This document shows, piece after piece, positions 1-12,692 of a stretch of 64,000 bases of DNA. Location of the stretch: NCBI RefSeq assembly GCF_016714285.1, contig NZ_JADJNN010000001.1, forward strand, positions 682,001 to 746,000, given 5' to 3'. Source of the stretch: Nannocystis sp. (lineage in GTDB: Bacteria > Myxococcota_A > Polyangia > Nannocystales > Nannocystaceae). How positions within the stretch are numbered: the first letter of the stretch is position 1; every line of letters starts with the position of its first letter. The notes under the pieces are model-generated. The model worked only from the letters and a program-made list of their open reading frames with translations, was not told where the DNA came from and ran no database searches. Position numbers and translations under genes: made by a program.

Positions 1-1469
1 CTGGTGCGCAGCGCCTGCAGCTCGCGGGCCCGCTCGGCCTGCGCGTGGGCGCGGGCCTTGTAGTCGTGCAAGGTGCGGACAATCTCCGCGAGATAACGCG
101 TGCGCTCCGGCGGGATCAGATCGCGGGTGTCCGACGCGACCGCCCGCTGCTCCACCGGAATGCGACACACCCAGGGCGCGCGCGAGTGCCGGCCGAGGTC
201 GTCGCAGACCGCCGCATAGAGGCCATTCACGCCGCTGTCATGAAAGCGGCTGGCGACCGTACCGAACACCGGCAGCGCCTCGTCGGGCACGCTGTACGCG
301 ATCTCGCGGTTGCGCCGGACCTGCTTGCGAACGTCACGGAGCGCGTCCTTGCTGCCCTTGTGCTCGAACTTGTTGATCGCCACCAGCTGCGCGAGGTCCA
401 GCATCTCGATCTTCTCGAGCTGGCTCGGCGCGCCGTACTCGGCGGTCATCACATACAGGCAGAGGTCGGCGAGGCGCGTGATCTCGGCGTCGCCCTGGCC
501 GATGCCCGAGGTCTCGACGATCACCAGATCGTAGCCGCTGGCCTGGATCAGGCGGACGACGTCATCGGTGGCCCGCGACAGCTCGACCCCGGCCTGCCGG
601 GTCGCCAGGCTGCGCATGTACGCGTTGGGGTGGCGCAGCGCGTTCATGCGGATGCGGTCGCCGAGCAGCGCCCCGCCGGTGCGCCGCCGCGTCGGATCGA
701 CCGACACCACGGCGATGTGACGATCGGGGTGGTCGCGCAGCAGGCGACTGAGCAGCTCGTCGGTCAATGAGCTCTTGCCGGCGCCGCCGGTGCCGGTGAT
801 GCCGAGCACCGGCACGCCCGCGACCGGGACCGCCTGCAGCGCGTCACGCAGCGGATCGGCGCCCTCGGGCAGGGCCTCGATCGCGGTGATCAGGCGGGCC
901 AGGCGGCTCTTGTGATCGGTCCGCTCGCGCGCCCGCGGCTGCGTCAACCAGGCCAGCTCGGCCAGTGGATCGGCGGGCAGCGTCGAGAAGTCCGAGCCGC
1001 GCAGGATCATGTCGATCATGCCCTGCAGCCCGTGGCGACGGCCGTCCTCGGGGCTGAAGATGCGCTGGATGCCGTAGGCGTGCAGCGCCTCGATCTCCCG
1101 CGGCACGATCACCCCGCCGCCGCCGCCCCAGATCGTGATGTGCCCGGCGCCCTTCTGGCGCAGCAGGTCGTGCATGTATTCGAAGTATTCGACGTGCCCG
1201 CCCTGATAGGAGCTGAGCGCGATCGCCTGCGCGTCCTCCTGGATCGCCGCGTCGACCACCTCCTCGGCGCCGCGGTTGTGCCCGAGGTGGATGACCTCGG
1301 CGCCGGAGGCCTGCAGCACGCGCCGCATCACGCCGATCGCCGCGTCGTGGCCGTCGAAGAGGGCCGCGGCGGTGACGACGCGGATCTTGTGGTGGGCGCG
1401 ATAGCGCGGCGCGGGGGCGGCCTGGGCCGGCTGGACGGGGCTCTGAGCATTCAGATCGGCGCTGGGCAT
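1..1469 (-). CDS. icmF: Fused isobutyryl-CoA mutase IcmF, N-terminal part (partial, runs off left edge)
   Basis: Partial gene of at least 489 codons, reading off the left edge. It starts at ATG 1469. A cobalamin-binding domain comes first, with the DxHxxG signature DGHDAAIG at residues 39-46, whose His41 would ligate cobalt. A MeaB/ArgK-type GTPase domain follows, with the P-loop GTGGAGKSS near residues 226-234. This order (B12 domain, then G-protein chaperone, then mutase) is that of IcmF, which interconverts isobutyryl-CoA and n-butyryl-CoA; a stand-alone MeaB has no B12 domain. The mutase domain should lie beyond the window. The opposite strand holds long open frames here that are only GC shadows. 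Substrate choice (isobutyryl, pivalyl or isovaleryl-CoA) cannot be read from this part. Confidence 0.88.
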   Translation of the reverse strand, partial: MPSADLNAQSPVQPAQAAPAPRYRAHHKIRVVTAAALFDGHDAAIGVMRRVLQASGAEVIHLGHNRGAEEVVDAAIQEDAQAIALSSYQGGHVEYFEYMHDLLRQKGAGHITIWGGGGGVIVPREIEALHAYGIQRIFSPEDGRRHGLQGMIDMILRGSDFSTLPADPLAELAWLTQPRARERTDHKSRLARLITAIEALPEGADPLRDALQAVPVAGVPVLGITGTGGAGKSSLTDELLSRLLRDHPDRHIAVVSVDPTRRRTGGALLGDRIRMNALRHPNAYMRSLATRQAGVELSRATDDVVRLIQASGYDLVIVETSGIGQGDAEITRLADLCLYVMTAEYGAPSQLEKIEMLDLAQLVAINKFEHKGSKDALRDVRKQVRRNREIAYSVPDEALPVFGTVASRFHDSGVNGLYAAVCDDLGRHSRAPWVCRIPVEQRAVASDTRDLIPPERTRYLAEIVRTLHDYKARAHAQAERARELQALRT

Positions 1470-1556
1470 CGTTCTGTCCACAGTAGGCCGCCGCGCGGGA
1501 TCCCTGCGCCGGGTTTTTTTGCCTCCCGCCGCGGCTTGCCTCACAATGCCGGAGGT

Positions 1557-2717
1557 ATGACACCCGACCACAGCGGCACCGATCGGCCCACCCGGGCCGG
1601 ACGATCCGTTGCAGGCGGCCCCGGCCGGGGTTTTCGCCACGTCTGCGCCGCCCTCGCCGTCCTGGTCCTGCTCGGGCCCACCCGCGCGGAGGCCGCCAGC
1701 GGCCGACCCCGACTCGGCTGGTCGAGCGCCCCGCGCTGGCGCCTGCCGAGCGCCCGCCCGCCCGAGTGCCCGCGGGGCTACGCGCACGAGCGCGGCAGGT
1801 CCTTGGTACAGGTCCGAAAGGCCAGGTGCCTCGGGACAGGTCCCGAGAGCCAGGTCCGAAGGGCCAGCTCGCGGCCGCTGCCCGGGGTGCGCGACGATCC
1901 TGACCCGCGGCCGCCTGCGCGCGACGATCCGCGGCCCTTGCCCGGCGTGCGCGACCTCCCGAGTGGGCGCGACCTGCCGAGTGGGCGCGACCTGCCGAGT
2001 GGGCTGCCGCTCGCCCGCCACGACCCGCGGCCTGGCAGCGGGCGCGTGCCGACGATCGACCCGGGCCCCGACGCCACGGCGCTGATGCGGCTCGATGCCA
2101 GCGCTTGCCTCGCCCGCCTCGACGCGCTCGAGGTCCCGTACGTGAGGGTCGAGCGGGCGCAGGCGCCAGAGGTGGCGATCCCTGTGCGCTTGACCGGCGC
2201 GGTGGCCGGGGTCGACTTCACGATCCCGTGGTCCGACGATCCTGGCCGCGACCCGCACGCGATCTGGGACTGTCGCCTGGTCGCGGCGATCGTGCCGGTT
2301 GCGGAATTCCTCCACGCGCACGGCGTCACCGAGGTCCAGTATTTCTCGGCGCTGCGACGGGGAAAGATCGTTCGCGACAAACCCCGCAGCCAGCACAACG
2401 TCGGGCTCGCGCTCGACCTGCTCGGCGTCCGCGGGCCGGCGATGCCGCTCGCCACCGTCGAGCAGACCTTCGCGCGCGGCCGGCTGCGAGCCTGCCCGGC
2501 CGACCCCGGCCGGTCCGGCCCGCTCGGTGCTCCGGTGCCCGTCGGGGCCGCGGCGGCCGACCTCTTCTTCGCGTTGGTCTGCCAGGCCCACGCGCGGGGG
2601 CTTTTCCACACGATCTTGACCCCCGATCACGATCGGGCGCACCACAACCACCTGCATCTCGATCTCAAGCCGGGGCAGACCAGCCCGACCGACCCGTTCA
2701 TCAGCTACGACAAATAA
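1557..2717 (+). CDS. Secreted extensin-like / D-Ala-D-Ala carboxypeptidase-like cell-wall protein
   Basis: 386 residues from ATG 1557. GGAGG lies only one base upstream of that ATG, so the exact start is unsure. A hydrophobic stretch at about residues 20-45 ends in an AEAA-like site, suggesting a signal peptide. A low-complexity Arg/Pro/Asp region with three copies of RDLPSG follows. The C-terminal 200 residues match the extensin-like C-terminal family, a relative of VanY/LAS peptidases. They show QHNVGLALDL (His280) and HHNHLHLDL (about His365), the expected metal and catalytic histidine positions. A role in peptidoglycan turnover in the envelope is inferred from the family. It is divergent from icmF. 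Confidence 0.72.
   Translation: MTPDHSGTDRPTRAGRSVAGGPGRGFRHVCAALAVLVLLGPTRAEAASGRPRLGWSSAPRWRLPSARPPECPRGYAHERGRSLVQVRKARCLGTGPESQVRRASSRPLPGVRDDPDPRPPARDDPRPLPGVRDLPSGRDLPSGRDLPSGLPLARHDPRPGSGRVPTIDPGPDATALMRLDASACLARLDALEVPYVRVERAQAPEVAIPVRLTGAVAGVDFTIPWSDDPGRDPHAIWDCRLVAAIVPVAEFLHAHGVTEVQYFSALRRGKIVRDKPRSQHNVGLALDLLGVRGPAMPLATVEQTFARGRLRACPADPGRSGPLGAPVPVGAAAADLFFALVCQAHARGLFHTILTPDHDRAHHNHLHLDLKPGQTSPTDPFISYDK
1950..2003 (+). repeat. Three 18-base tandem repeats inside the extensin-like gene
   Basis: Three in-frame units encode RDLPSG. They lie in a longer stretch (about 1800-2040) of related degenerate repeats, including the hairpin CGGGACAGGTCCCG, which resembles the dispersed palindrome family seen elsewhere in the window. 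Confidence 0.7.
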
Positions 2718-2887
2718 CGCCCGCGAAACGCCCCTGTGCGGCCCATTTGCGCCCGCCGCCAAGCTCGGGCAAGGTCCGCTCCGCCGCCAGATGCGAGGCC
2801 CCACAGCGGCCCCGCAGAGGATGGCGGCCCGTGGTGCGGCCCGCGGCAAACCGATACACTCGCCCGACCCCTTGCCCTGACGTGCCG

Positions 2888-4378
<1,491 letters not shown>

Positions 4379-4469
4379 GCCGTTATCGCTGCTGGCCCCC
4401 GATTGGCCTCACATTGGCCGCCGATCGGGCCTTGTTTGCGCGTGCGCGTTTTGCCAAGCTGGGCCCCCC

Positions 4470-5744
4470 ATGGCCGCCCAGCAAGACGACGACTTTGCGC
4501 AGATGTTTGAAGCCACCGCCGCCAACACGGCGAAGAACGGGGCGCGACGCGTGCGACCCGGGCAGATGGTCGAAGGCGTCGTCGCCGAGATCGGCAGCGA
4601 CAGCGTGTTCGTCGACATCGGCGCCAAGGCCGAGGCCCGCATCGAGCGCGAGCAGGTCACCGACAAGGAGGGCAAGCTCAAGGTCAAGGTCGGCGACAAG
4701 CTGCGCGCCACGGTGGCGTCCGCCGGCCGCGACGGCATCCTCCTGGTCGTGCAGCTCGGCAGGGGCGGCGTCGACACCCAGGTCCTCGAGCTCGCCCAGC
4801 AGAGCGGCGTGCCGATCGAGGGCACCGTCAGCAAGGCCGTGAAGGCCGGCCTCGAGGTCGAGATCGGGGGCGTACGCGCGTTCTGCCCCGCCTCGCAGAT
4901 CGACATCGGCTTCGTCCAGGAGCTCGAGAACTTCGTCGGCCAGAAGTACTTCTTCAAGGTGATGGAGGTCCGCGACAACGGCCGCAGCGTGATCGTCTCG
5001 CGCAAGGCGGTGATGAAGGACGAGCGCGAGAACCAGGCCCGGGCGGTGCGCGAGCGCCTCGTCGTTGGCGCCGAGCTCGACGGCATCGTGCAGTCGATCC
5101 AGCCCTACGGCGCCTTCATCGACCTCGGCGGCATCGAGGGTTTGGTCCACATCTCTGAGCTCGGGCACGGCCGCGTCGATCGTGTCGAGGACGTGATCAA
5201 GGTCGGCGAGGCGGTCAAGGTGCGGGTCGTCGCGCTCGACCCGCGCGGCACCGGCGGCGACCTCAAGATCAGCCTGTCGATGAAGTCCGCGGATCAGCCG
5301 GAGCAGACCAGCGTCTCGGCCGACACCATGCTCACCGGCAAGGTCGCAGAGGTCGCGCAATTCGGCGTGTTCGTCGACACCGAGCAGGGCCGCGGCCTGG
5401 TGCCCACCAACGAGCTCGGCATCCCCCACGGCGCCGACCCCAAGCGCAGCTTCCCGATCGGCAAGGAGGTCGAGGTCGTCGTGCTCAGCCGCGATCACAA
5501 GACCGGCAAGCTGCGGCTCAGCATCAAGGGCGTCGCCGCGGCCGAGGAGCGCAGCAACTACAAGAGCTTCGCCCAGCAGAACAAGAAGTCCGGCAAGGGC
5601 ATGGGCAGCCTCGGCGAGCTGCTCAAGGGCCTCGAGGTGAAGCTGCCCCCGGCGCCCCGCGGCGCCCCAGCGGCGAACCCGGGGAATTCGCAGAGCCCGG
5701 CGAATGCGTCGTCGCGCGACGATGGTCGCCGGCGTCGCGTGTGA
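4470..5744 (+). CDS. S1 RNA-binding domain protein (ribosomal protein S1-like)
   Basis: 424 residues from ATG 4470. Four S1 OB-fold repeats are visible: about 30-105, 110-190 (with FCPASQIDIG), 195-275 (YGAFIDLGGIEGLVHISEL, a near-consensus S1 motif) and 285-370 (FGVFVDTEQGRGLVPTNEL). A basic low-complexity tail ends in GRRRRV. Canonical S1 has six repeats, so this is a shorter paralogue or S1-like protein that binds mRNA or rRNA. Its stop is followed at once by the tandem repeats at 5746-5915, which separate it from the convergent kinase gene. Confidence 0.88.
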   Translation: MAAQQDDDFAQMFEATAANTAKNGARRVRPGQMVEGVVAEIGSDSVFVDIGAKAEARIEREQVTDKEGKLKVKVGDKLRATVASAGRDGILLVVQLGRGGVDTQVLELAQQSGVPIEGTVSKAVKAGLEVEIGGVRAFCPASQIDIGFVQELENFVGQKYFFKVMEVRDNGRSVIVSRKAVMKDERENQARAVRERLVVGAELDGIVQSIQPYGAFIDLGGIEGLVHISELGHGRVDRVEDVIKVGEAVKVRVVALDPRGTGGDLKISLSMKSADQPEQTSVSADTMLTGKVAEVAQFGVFVDTEQGRGLVPTNELGIPHGADPKRSFPIGKEVEVVVLSRDHKTGKLRLSIKGVAAAEERSNYKSFAQQNKKSGKGMGSLGELLKGLEVKLPPAPRGAPAANPGNSQSPANASSRDDGRRRRV

Positions 5745-5745
5745 A

Positions 5746-5915
5746 CGTCGCCGGGAGCTGGCGCGTCAGCTCTTCTTGCGCGGCGGTACGCCGGCGCGTG
5801 TCGGCGCGCCGGGAGCTGGCGCGTCAGCTCTTCTTGCGTGGCGCCGTCACTTGTGAGCGTCGCGCCGGGAGCTGGCGCGTCAGCTCTTCTTGCGCGGCGG
5901 TACGCCGTCACCGCG
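5746..5915. repeat. Three tandem copies of the 3' end of the kinase gene, each with a hairpin
   Basis: Units of about 57 bases begin near 5746, 5804 and 5860. Read on the minus strand, each encodes the tail RKKS-stop of the kinase that truly ends at 5880. Only the third copy belongs to that gene; copies 1 and 2 are vestigial. Each unit contains GAGCTG-GCGCGT-CAGCTC, a six-base stem hairpin, so the array may act as a bidirectional terminator between the convergent S1-like and kinase genes. Copy 2 has diverged (GCGTGGCGCCGTC in place of GCGCGGCGGTACG), which argues against an assembly artefact. Confidence 0.85.
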
Positions 5916-8900
5916 CGGGGGTTCGCTCGCGGGCTCGCCTGGACGCGACGCGGGGCCCGGGCGCAGGAAGCTGAAGGGCAGCGTGGGCGCGCCGGCCTTG
6001 GCCTTGGGCTCGCGTGAGGCGCCCTCCTCGGGATGCACGACGGGATGCGCAGCGGTCGGGGCCGCGGCGCGTGCGGCGGACTCGACCGGACTGTCCCTTG
6101 GGACAGGTGATGGTTCGGCCGAGATCGTCGGGTGGGCGGCGGTTCGGGCTGCGGCTGCGGCGTTCGGGTGCACCGGGCCTGCGACAGGTACGGCGACCGC
6201 GGCGGCTGGCGCTGCGGCGGCGGGTTTCGCTGGTGCCGTGACGGCCGGCGCTGCTGCTGTGGCGGGCTTCGCGGTCGCGGCGACCGGCGCTGCTGCGGGT
6301 GCTGCTGCGGGTGCTGCTGTGGCGGGCTTCGCGGTCGCGGCGACCGGCGCTGCTGTGGCGGGCTTCGCGGTCGCCACTGGCGCTGTTGCGGGTTTCGGCT
6401 CCGCGGCGGCTGGCGTGGCTGCGGTGGGCTTCGTGGTCGTGGCGGCTGGCGCGGCTGCGACGGTTGGAGCTGTTGCCGCTGCTGCTGGCGTGGCGGCACC
6501 GCTCGATGACTGCGTCGCACTCGGGGCTGCGTGCGGCGCTGCGGGCCCTGCCGGCGAGCGTTGCTGCGGGGCCTCGACCTTGACGGGCTCACTCACGGCT
6601 GGCCGCGCCGCGCCTCGTGCTGGCAGACCCGCGATGCCCGGTGCGGGTGCCGGGCTGCGCGCGGGGTCGGGAGCGTTCGCCGTCACGACACGCTGCGGCT
6701 CGACGGGCCCGCCCGGACTCGCGGGAGCTCGGGGCGTCACAACGGTCCGTGACGGCGGAGCCGCAAACAGCCCGGCTCGCGCCTGCGCAGCTGCGGGCAC
6801 AGGCGTTGGCTCGTTGGCCGGGTCGGGCCTGACGACCACCGCCGTCGGCTCCGGCTTCACGGCGGCTGGCTTCACCTCGGGCTTCGCCCCCGGCCTCGCC
6901 GCCTCGGCCGATGCCTTCAACTCGGGCTTCACCTCGGGCGTGACCGGCTTCGCCGCTGGCACCGCGGCTCTCGCTTCTGGTGGTGCTTGCCTCGCCTCGG
7001 GCTGCGCCGCCACCTTCGTCGGCTCAGGCGTGGGCTCGGGCTTCGCCGCGGCTGGCCTTGCATCTGGCTTGATCGCCTCCGGGCGACGCGGCGGCGGTGT
7101 CGGCGGACGCAGCGAATCGGCGGCCGGTGGACGCGGCGGCGGTGTCGGTGTCGGACGCGACACCGGCGGGATCGTCTTCGGCCGCAAGGTGTCGTGAAGG
7201 GTCGCGCCTGGACGCACGGGCTCGGGTGCTCGCGGAGCAGGCCCACTCCGCATCGCGTTCGGCGGGGCTGGTGGTGCCGGCGCGGCGCCAACTCGCGTGA
7301 TCTCACCGGGTCCGCGCGAGCCCAGCTCTCCGGACACGGGCGCGAGAGCCGTCGGCACCGCGGCGACGCGGGTGATGTCGTCGTCACGAGGCGACGGTCG
7401 TTGGGCGTCGCCCCGCGGCTGCGGCTGGATCGGCTTCGAGGTCGCGCCGCCGAGGGTCGGGTACGACGCCGTGGCCGCGGTCCGCCTGTCCTCCGGGACA
7501 GGTTGACTCGCGGCCACCGGCCGACCCGCGGCCGCCTCCCGGCGCGAACGACTGTCCTCGAGGCCACCGCTCGCCCGGGCCGCCTGCTCGCCCGACGGCA
7601 CCGCCGAGAAGGTGTTTGTCGCGCGCCGGTCCTCCGCGCCTGCCGGCGAACGCCGGTCCTCCGCGACGGCCGGGAACGTGCCGGTCGAGCGCCTGTCTTC
7701 CGCGCCAGCCGGGACGCTGCCGGCTGAACGCCTGTCCTCTGCGACAGCCACGAAGCTCCCGGTGGCTCGGTCGGCGCGCACCGGTGCCGGCGTGGTGTGG
7801 TCGGCCAGGGCCTCTGCGATCGGGCCCGGACGGGCGCGGTGGGTGTGGTCGATCGTCACCTCGATGATCGAGTCCTCGACCTCGACGTCGATGTCGGCGG
7901 TGCCCGACTCGCTGGGCCCCGGTACCACGCGGGCCTGGACCGGACTCGGTGCCGGACGCGGCGTGGGCTCGTCGAGGCGAACGTCGGCGCCGGCCTTGCG
8001 AGCGTCGAGGATCCGTCGCAGCTCGGCCCGGCCCTCTTTGGTGAGCAGCGTCCGCGAGCGCCGGCCACGTGCCTCGGGACGCGGGGCGGTCTCCAGATCG
8101 ACGTCGAGGTCGACCTCGTCCGGATCGTCGAGCGGGAGGTTCTTGGGCCGCGTCGACAGGGCCACCGGATCGGTCTTGGGCCGCTGCTGCTGCGGCGGGG
8201 CCACCGGCCCAGCACCGCTGCGCACCGCGGGCAGATCGTGGCCCGTGCGGTGCCGCATCGGCGGCGGCAGACCGTGCGGCGGGCGGGTGAACATCCCGGT
8301 CATCTCGTCGTCGGCGTTGGCCTGCGCCTCGGCCTCCTCGCGCAGCTGGGCCATCACGTCCTGCACGACGACCCGCATCACGTTGCAGCTGGGCCAGCGG
8401 TTCTCCGGATCGAAGGCGAGGGCCCGGTCGACCAGCTCGATCACCTGACGTGGCAGATGCGGAACGACGCTGGCGATCGAGCGCGGCGGCTTGCGGGCCA
8501 CGGCCATCAGGCGATCGATGACCGGCCCGGTCGACGGGTGCACCGTCTCGCCCGAGAGCGCCCGAAACATGGTCGCGGCGATCGACCACATGTCGCTGCG
8601 TGCGTCGAGGTTCTGGTTGTCGGCCCGCGCCTGCTCGGGGGCGATGTACGAGACCGTGCCGAAGACGATGCCGTCGCTCTGGTCCATCGCCTCGGCCGAC
8701 AGCTCGCGGACGCGGGCGAGGCCGAAGTCGAGGAGCTTCACGGCGCCGTCACGGGTGAGGTAGATGTTCGCGGGCTTGATGTCGCGGTGCAGGATGCCCT
8801 TGGGGTGGGCGCACGCGAGCACCTCGAGCAACGCATCGGTGAGCTCGAGCACCTCCATGGGGCTCATCACCCCCACTCGCTCGAGGCGGCCCTCGAGCGA

Positions 8901-9197
8901 CTCACCGTCCAGCAGCTCCATCACGAGGTAGACCTCGCCGTCCTCGGTGGCGTCGTCATCGAGGACCAGCACGGCGTTGCGATGTCCGACCTTGTTGGCC
9001 GCGTAGCCCTCGGCGAGGAAGCGTCGTCTCGCCTGTTCGTTGCGCGTGTACTGCGAGTGCAGCATCTTGATCGCCGCACGCGCGCCGTTGCGGTGGGTGC
9101 TCGCGTAGACCGCCGCCATCCCACCGATGGCGATCAGCGAGTCCAGGTGCCACTTGTTGCGTAGCCACCGGCCGACGCGCCCCTGGGCCTCGGTCAT
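5880..9197 (-). CDS. Serine/threonine protein kinase with very long Ala/Pro-rich C-terminal tail
   Basis: 1105 residues from ATG 9197; upstream in-frame starts exist but the kinase fold begins soon after this one. The kinase domain spans about residues 15-285: AIGGMAAVY loop, Lys44, HRDIKPAN with Asp139, DFG at 157-159 and APEQ. All catalytic residues are present. The remaining 800 residues are low complexity: Pro/Arg/Asp-rich, then a region of repeated EDRRS units (about 7540-7760), then (A/P)(A/T)AKPATAAP repeats. No clear transmembrane helix is seen, so it is probably soluble or docked through the tail. It is divergent from the next kinase at 9482. Confidence 0.85.
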   Translation of the reverse strand: MTEAQGRVGRWLRNKWHLDSLIAIGGMAAVYASTHRNGARAAIKMLHSQYTRNEQARRRFLAEGYAANKVGHRNAVLVLDDDATEDGEVYLVMELLDGESLEGRLERVGVMSPMEVLELTDALLEVLACAHPKGILHRDIKPANIYLTRDGAVKLLDFGLARVRELSAEAMDQSDGIVFGTVSYIAPEQARADNQNLDARSDMWSIAATMFRALSGETVHPSTGPVIDRLMAVARKPPRSIASVVPHLPRQVIELVDRALAFDPENRWPSCNVMRVVVQDVMAQLREEAEAQANADDEMTGMFTRPPHGLPPPMRHRTGHDLPAVRSGAGPVAPPQQQRPKTDPVALSTRPKNLPLDDPDEVDLDVDLETAPRPEARGRRSRTLLTKEGRAELRRILDARKAGADVRLDEPTPRPAPSPVQARVVPGPSESGTADIDVEVEDSIIEVTIDHTHRARPGPIAEALADHTTPAPVRADRATGSFVAVAEDRRSAGSVPAGAEDRRSTGTFPAVAEDRRSPAGAEDRRATNTFSAVPSGEQAARASGGLEDSRSRREAAAGRPVAASQPVPEDRRTAATASYPTLGGATSKPIQPQPRGDAQRPSPRDDDITRVAAVPTALAPVSGELGSRGPGEITRVGAAPAPPAPPNAMRSGPAPRAPEPVRPGATLHDTLRPKTIPPVSRPTPTPPPRPPAADSLRPPTPPPRRPEAIKPDARPAAAKPEPTPEPTKVAAQPEARQAPPEARAAVPAAKPVTPEVKPELKASAEAARPGAKPEVKPAAVKPEPTAVVVRPDPANEPTPVPAAAQARAGLFAAPPSRTVVTPRAPASPGGPVEPQRVVTANAPDPARSPAPAPGIAGLPARGAARPAVSEPVKVEAPQQRSPAGPAAPHAAPSATQSSSGAATPAAAATAPTVAAAPAATTTKPTAATPAAAEPKPATAPVATAKPATAAPVAATAKPATAAPAAAPAAAPVAATAKPATAAAPAVTAPAKPAAAAPAAAVAVPVAGPVHPNAAAAARTAAHPTISAEPSPVPRDSPVESAARAAAPTAAHPVVHPEEGASREPKAKAGAPTLPFSFLRPGPASRPGEPASEPPRGDGVPPRKKS
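6091..6108. repeat. Dispersed palindrome CTGTCCCTTGGGACAG inside kinase tail
   Basis: Perfect inverted repeat with seven-base arms and a two-base loop. It is read on the minus strand as part of SPVPRDSPV, the same peptide register as the array in thiE (PPVPRDSS). Confidence 0.8.
7485..7502. repeat. Dispersed palindrome CCTGTCCTCCGGGACAGG inside kinase tail
   Basis: Inverted repeat of the CTGTCC...GGACAG family, encoded in the kinase tail as QPVPEDRR. The neighbouring EDRRS repeats at 7540-7760 contain decayed half-copies such as CTGTCCTCTGCGACAG. Confidence 0.75.
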
Positions 9198-9481
9198 GAA
9201 CCGTGTGCTGCTGCCGCCCGCCGCCAAACTTGAGCCAGGATCACGACTGGGGCCGTGGGGTGTCAAGCACGGCCTGTCGCATCGCGGCGACACTCGTGCG
9301 CGACACGGCGACCCGCGCGCCCGCGCGACGTACTCGCACCGCTCTCGCGCACCGCATTCGCGCGCTCGATCCCTCGCGCCGCGCCGCCGAACCGGGTCAC
9401 GTGGGCACGGGCGCGGTGTTACTCGCACCTACATTTCGTCGAGTTTTTCGCCCTGGAGCGCGTGCACTGTAGCCTGCGCGG

Positions 9482-10456
9482 GTGCAGTCGCAGGCAACCC
9501 GCCCGACCCTCACGTGGTCGCGTGACGATGTTCTCGCGGCCCCTGGCGCCCGCGTCGTGGGCGAACCGGGCACGCAGGTCGGCGACGGCCGCTATGAGGT
9601 CCTGCGTCTGGTCGGCGCCGGCGGGATGGGCCAGGTCTACCAGGCCCACGATCGCGTCCTCGAGCGGCATGTGGCCCTCAAGGTCATGCGCCCCGACGTG
9701 CCCGCTGGCGAACGCCGCCGCTTCCGCCGTGAGGCCCTGCTCGGGGCTCGCCTGCTGCATCCGAGCCTCGTGCGGGTCTACGACATGGGCTGCGGCGCCG
9801 ACGGCGAGGCGGCCTGGATGGCGATGGAGTATTTGCCCGGCACCGACGCCCTGCGCCTGCTCGAGGGCTCTCGCGCGCGCGGGCAGGCGCTGCCGTGGGC
9901 CGCGCTGCGACGCGTGCTCGGTCAGGTGCTCGCGGCGCTGCAGTACTGCCACGACTGTCGGGTGGTCCACCGCGACGTGAAGCCGGCCAACATGTTCGTC
10001 ACCCGCGACCCCAACACCCGCTACCTGACGACCAAGTTGCTCGACCTCGGCATCGCCCTCGACCTCGACGGACCCGACGCGGTCCGGGTCCCGGGGGCCA
10101 AGCTCGAGGTGCTCTGCGGAGACCCGAACTACATGGCGCCGGAGCAGACGGTCGCTGGCGCGGCGGTCGACGCTCGCGCGGATCTCTACGCCGTGGGGAT
10201 GAGCCTGTACGAACTGTGTACTGGCACCCTGCCCTTCGAGGACCTCGTGGACGCGCCGCTGGCCAGCTTGCTGGCGGCCCAACGCGAGGCCGACCCGGGC
10301 CCGCCGAGCGCCCGGATGGCCAGCGATACCCCGCCCGAGCTGGCGCAGCGCGTCGATCGTCTGGTCGCCCGTGCCTGCGCCAAGCGGCCGTCAGCACGCT
10401 TCCAGAGCGCCGCCGACATGATCGCCGCCCTCGACGCGCCGCTCCACGAAATCTGA
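9482..10456 (+). CDS. Serine/threonine protein kinase, soluble, DLG variant
   Basis: 324 residues from GTG 9482. The kinase domain fills most of the protein: GAGGMG loop at 45-50, VALK with Lys67, HRDVKPAN with Asp165, and MAPEQ. The Mg-binding motif reads DLG (188-190) rather than DFG, a tolerated substitution in many bacterial kinases. There is no transmembrane helix or C-terminal sensor, so it is probably a cytosolic kinase acting downstream of other signals. It sits between a divergent kinase and a histidine kinase about 110 bases downstream, which suggests a local signalling cluster. Confidence 0.88.
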   Translation: MQSQATRPTLTWSRDDVLAAPGARVVGEPGTQVGDGRYEVLRLVGAGGMGQVYQAHDRVLERHVALKVMRPDVPAGERRRFRREALLGARLLHPSLVRVYDMGCGADGEAAWMAMEYLPGTDALRLLEGSRARGQALPWAALRRVLGQVLAALQYCHDCRVVHRDVKPANMFVTRDPNTRYLTTKLLDLGIALDLDGPDAVRVPGAKLEVLCGDPNYMAPEQTVAGAAVDARADLYAVGMSLYELCTGTLPFEDLVDAPLASLLAAQREADPGPPSARMASDTPPELAQRVDRLVARACAKRPSARFQSAADMIAALDAPLHEI

Positions 10457-10563
10457 GGTCCCGCTGCGGGTTGCGCGCGACCAGGACCCCCCTCCCCTTG
10501 ATGCACGTGCAAGCACTGCATCGATCGTGAAGGAAAGTCGCGAGGCGTGTATATTCGCGCCGA

Positions 10564-12507
<1,944 letters not shown>

Positions 12508-12692
12508 CGCCGCCCGAGGCCAGCCCATCGACATCGGCGCGGCCCGGCGCGTGCCTGAAGCCCCGAACCCCATCGAGCCGTGTCAGGGCCTGCTCTTCGA
12601 CATCGGCGGCCAGCCGCCTGCCCGAGCCGGCTAACGAGGACGACGCCTGACCTCGCCGCGGCGAGGACAGGCGCCCGTGTCTGCGGCGGCGG

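Noticed and set aside
912..1556. Long open frame upstream of the extensin-like gene on the plus strand
   Set aside because: It is the antisense of the conserved icmF gene and has no start signal or domain.
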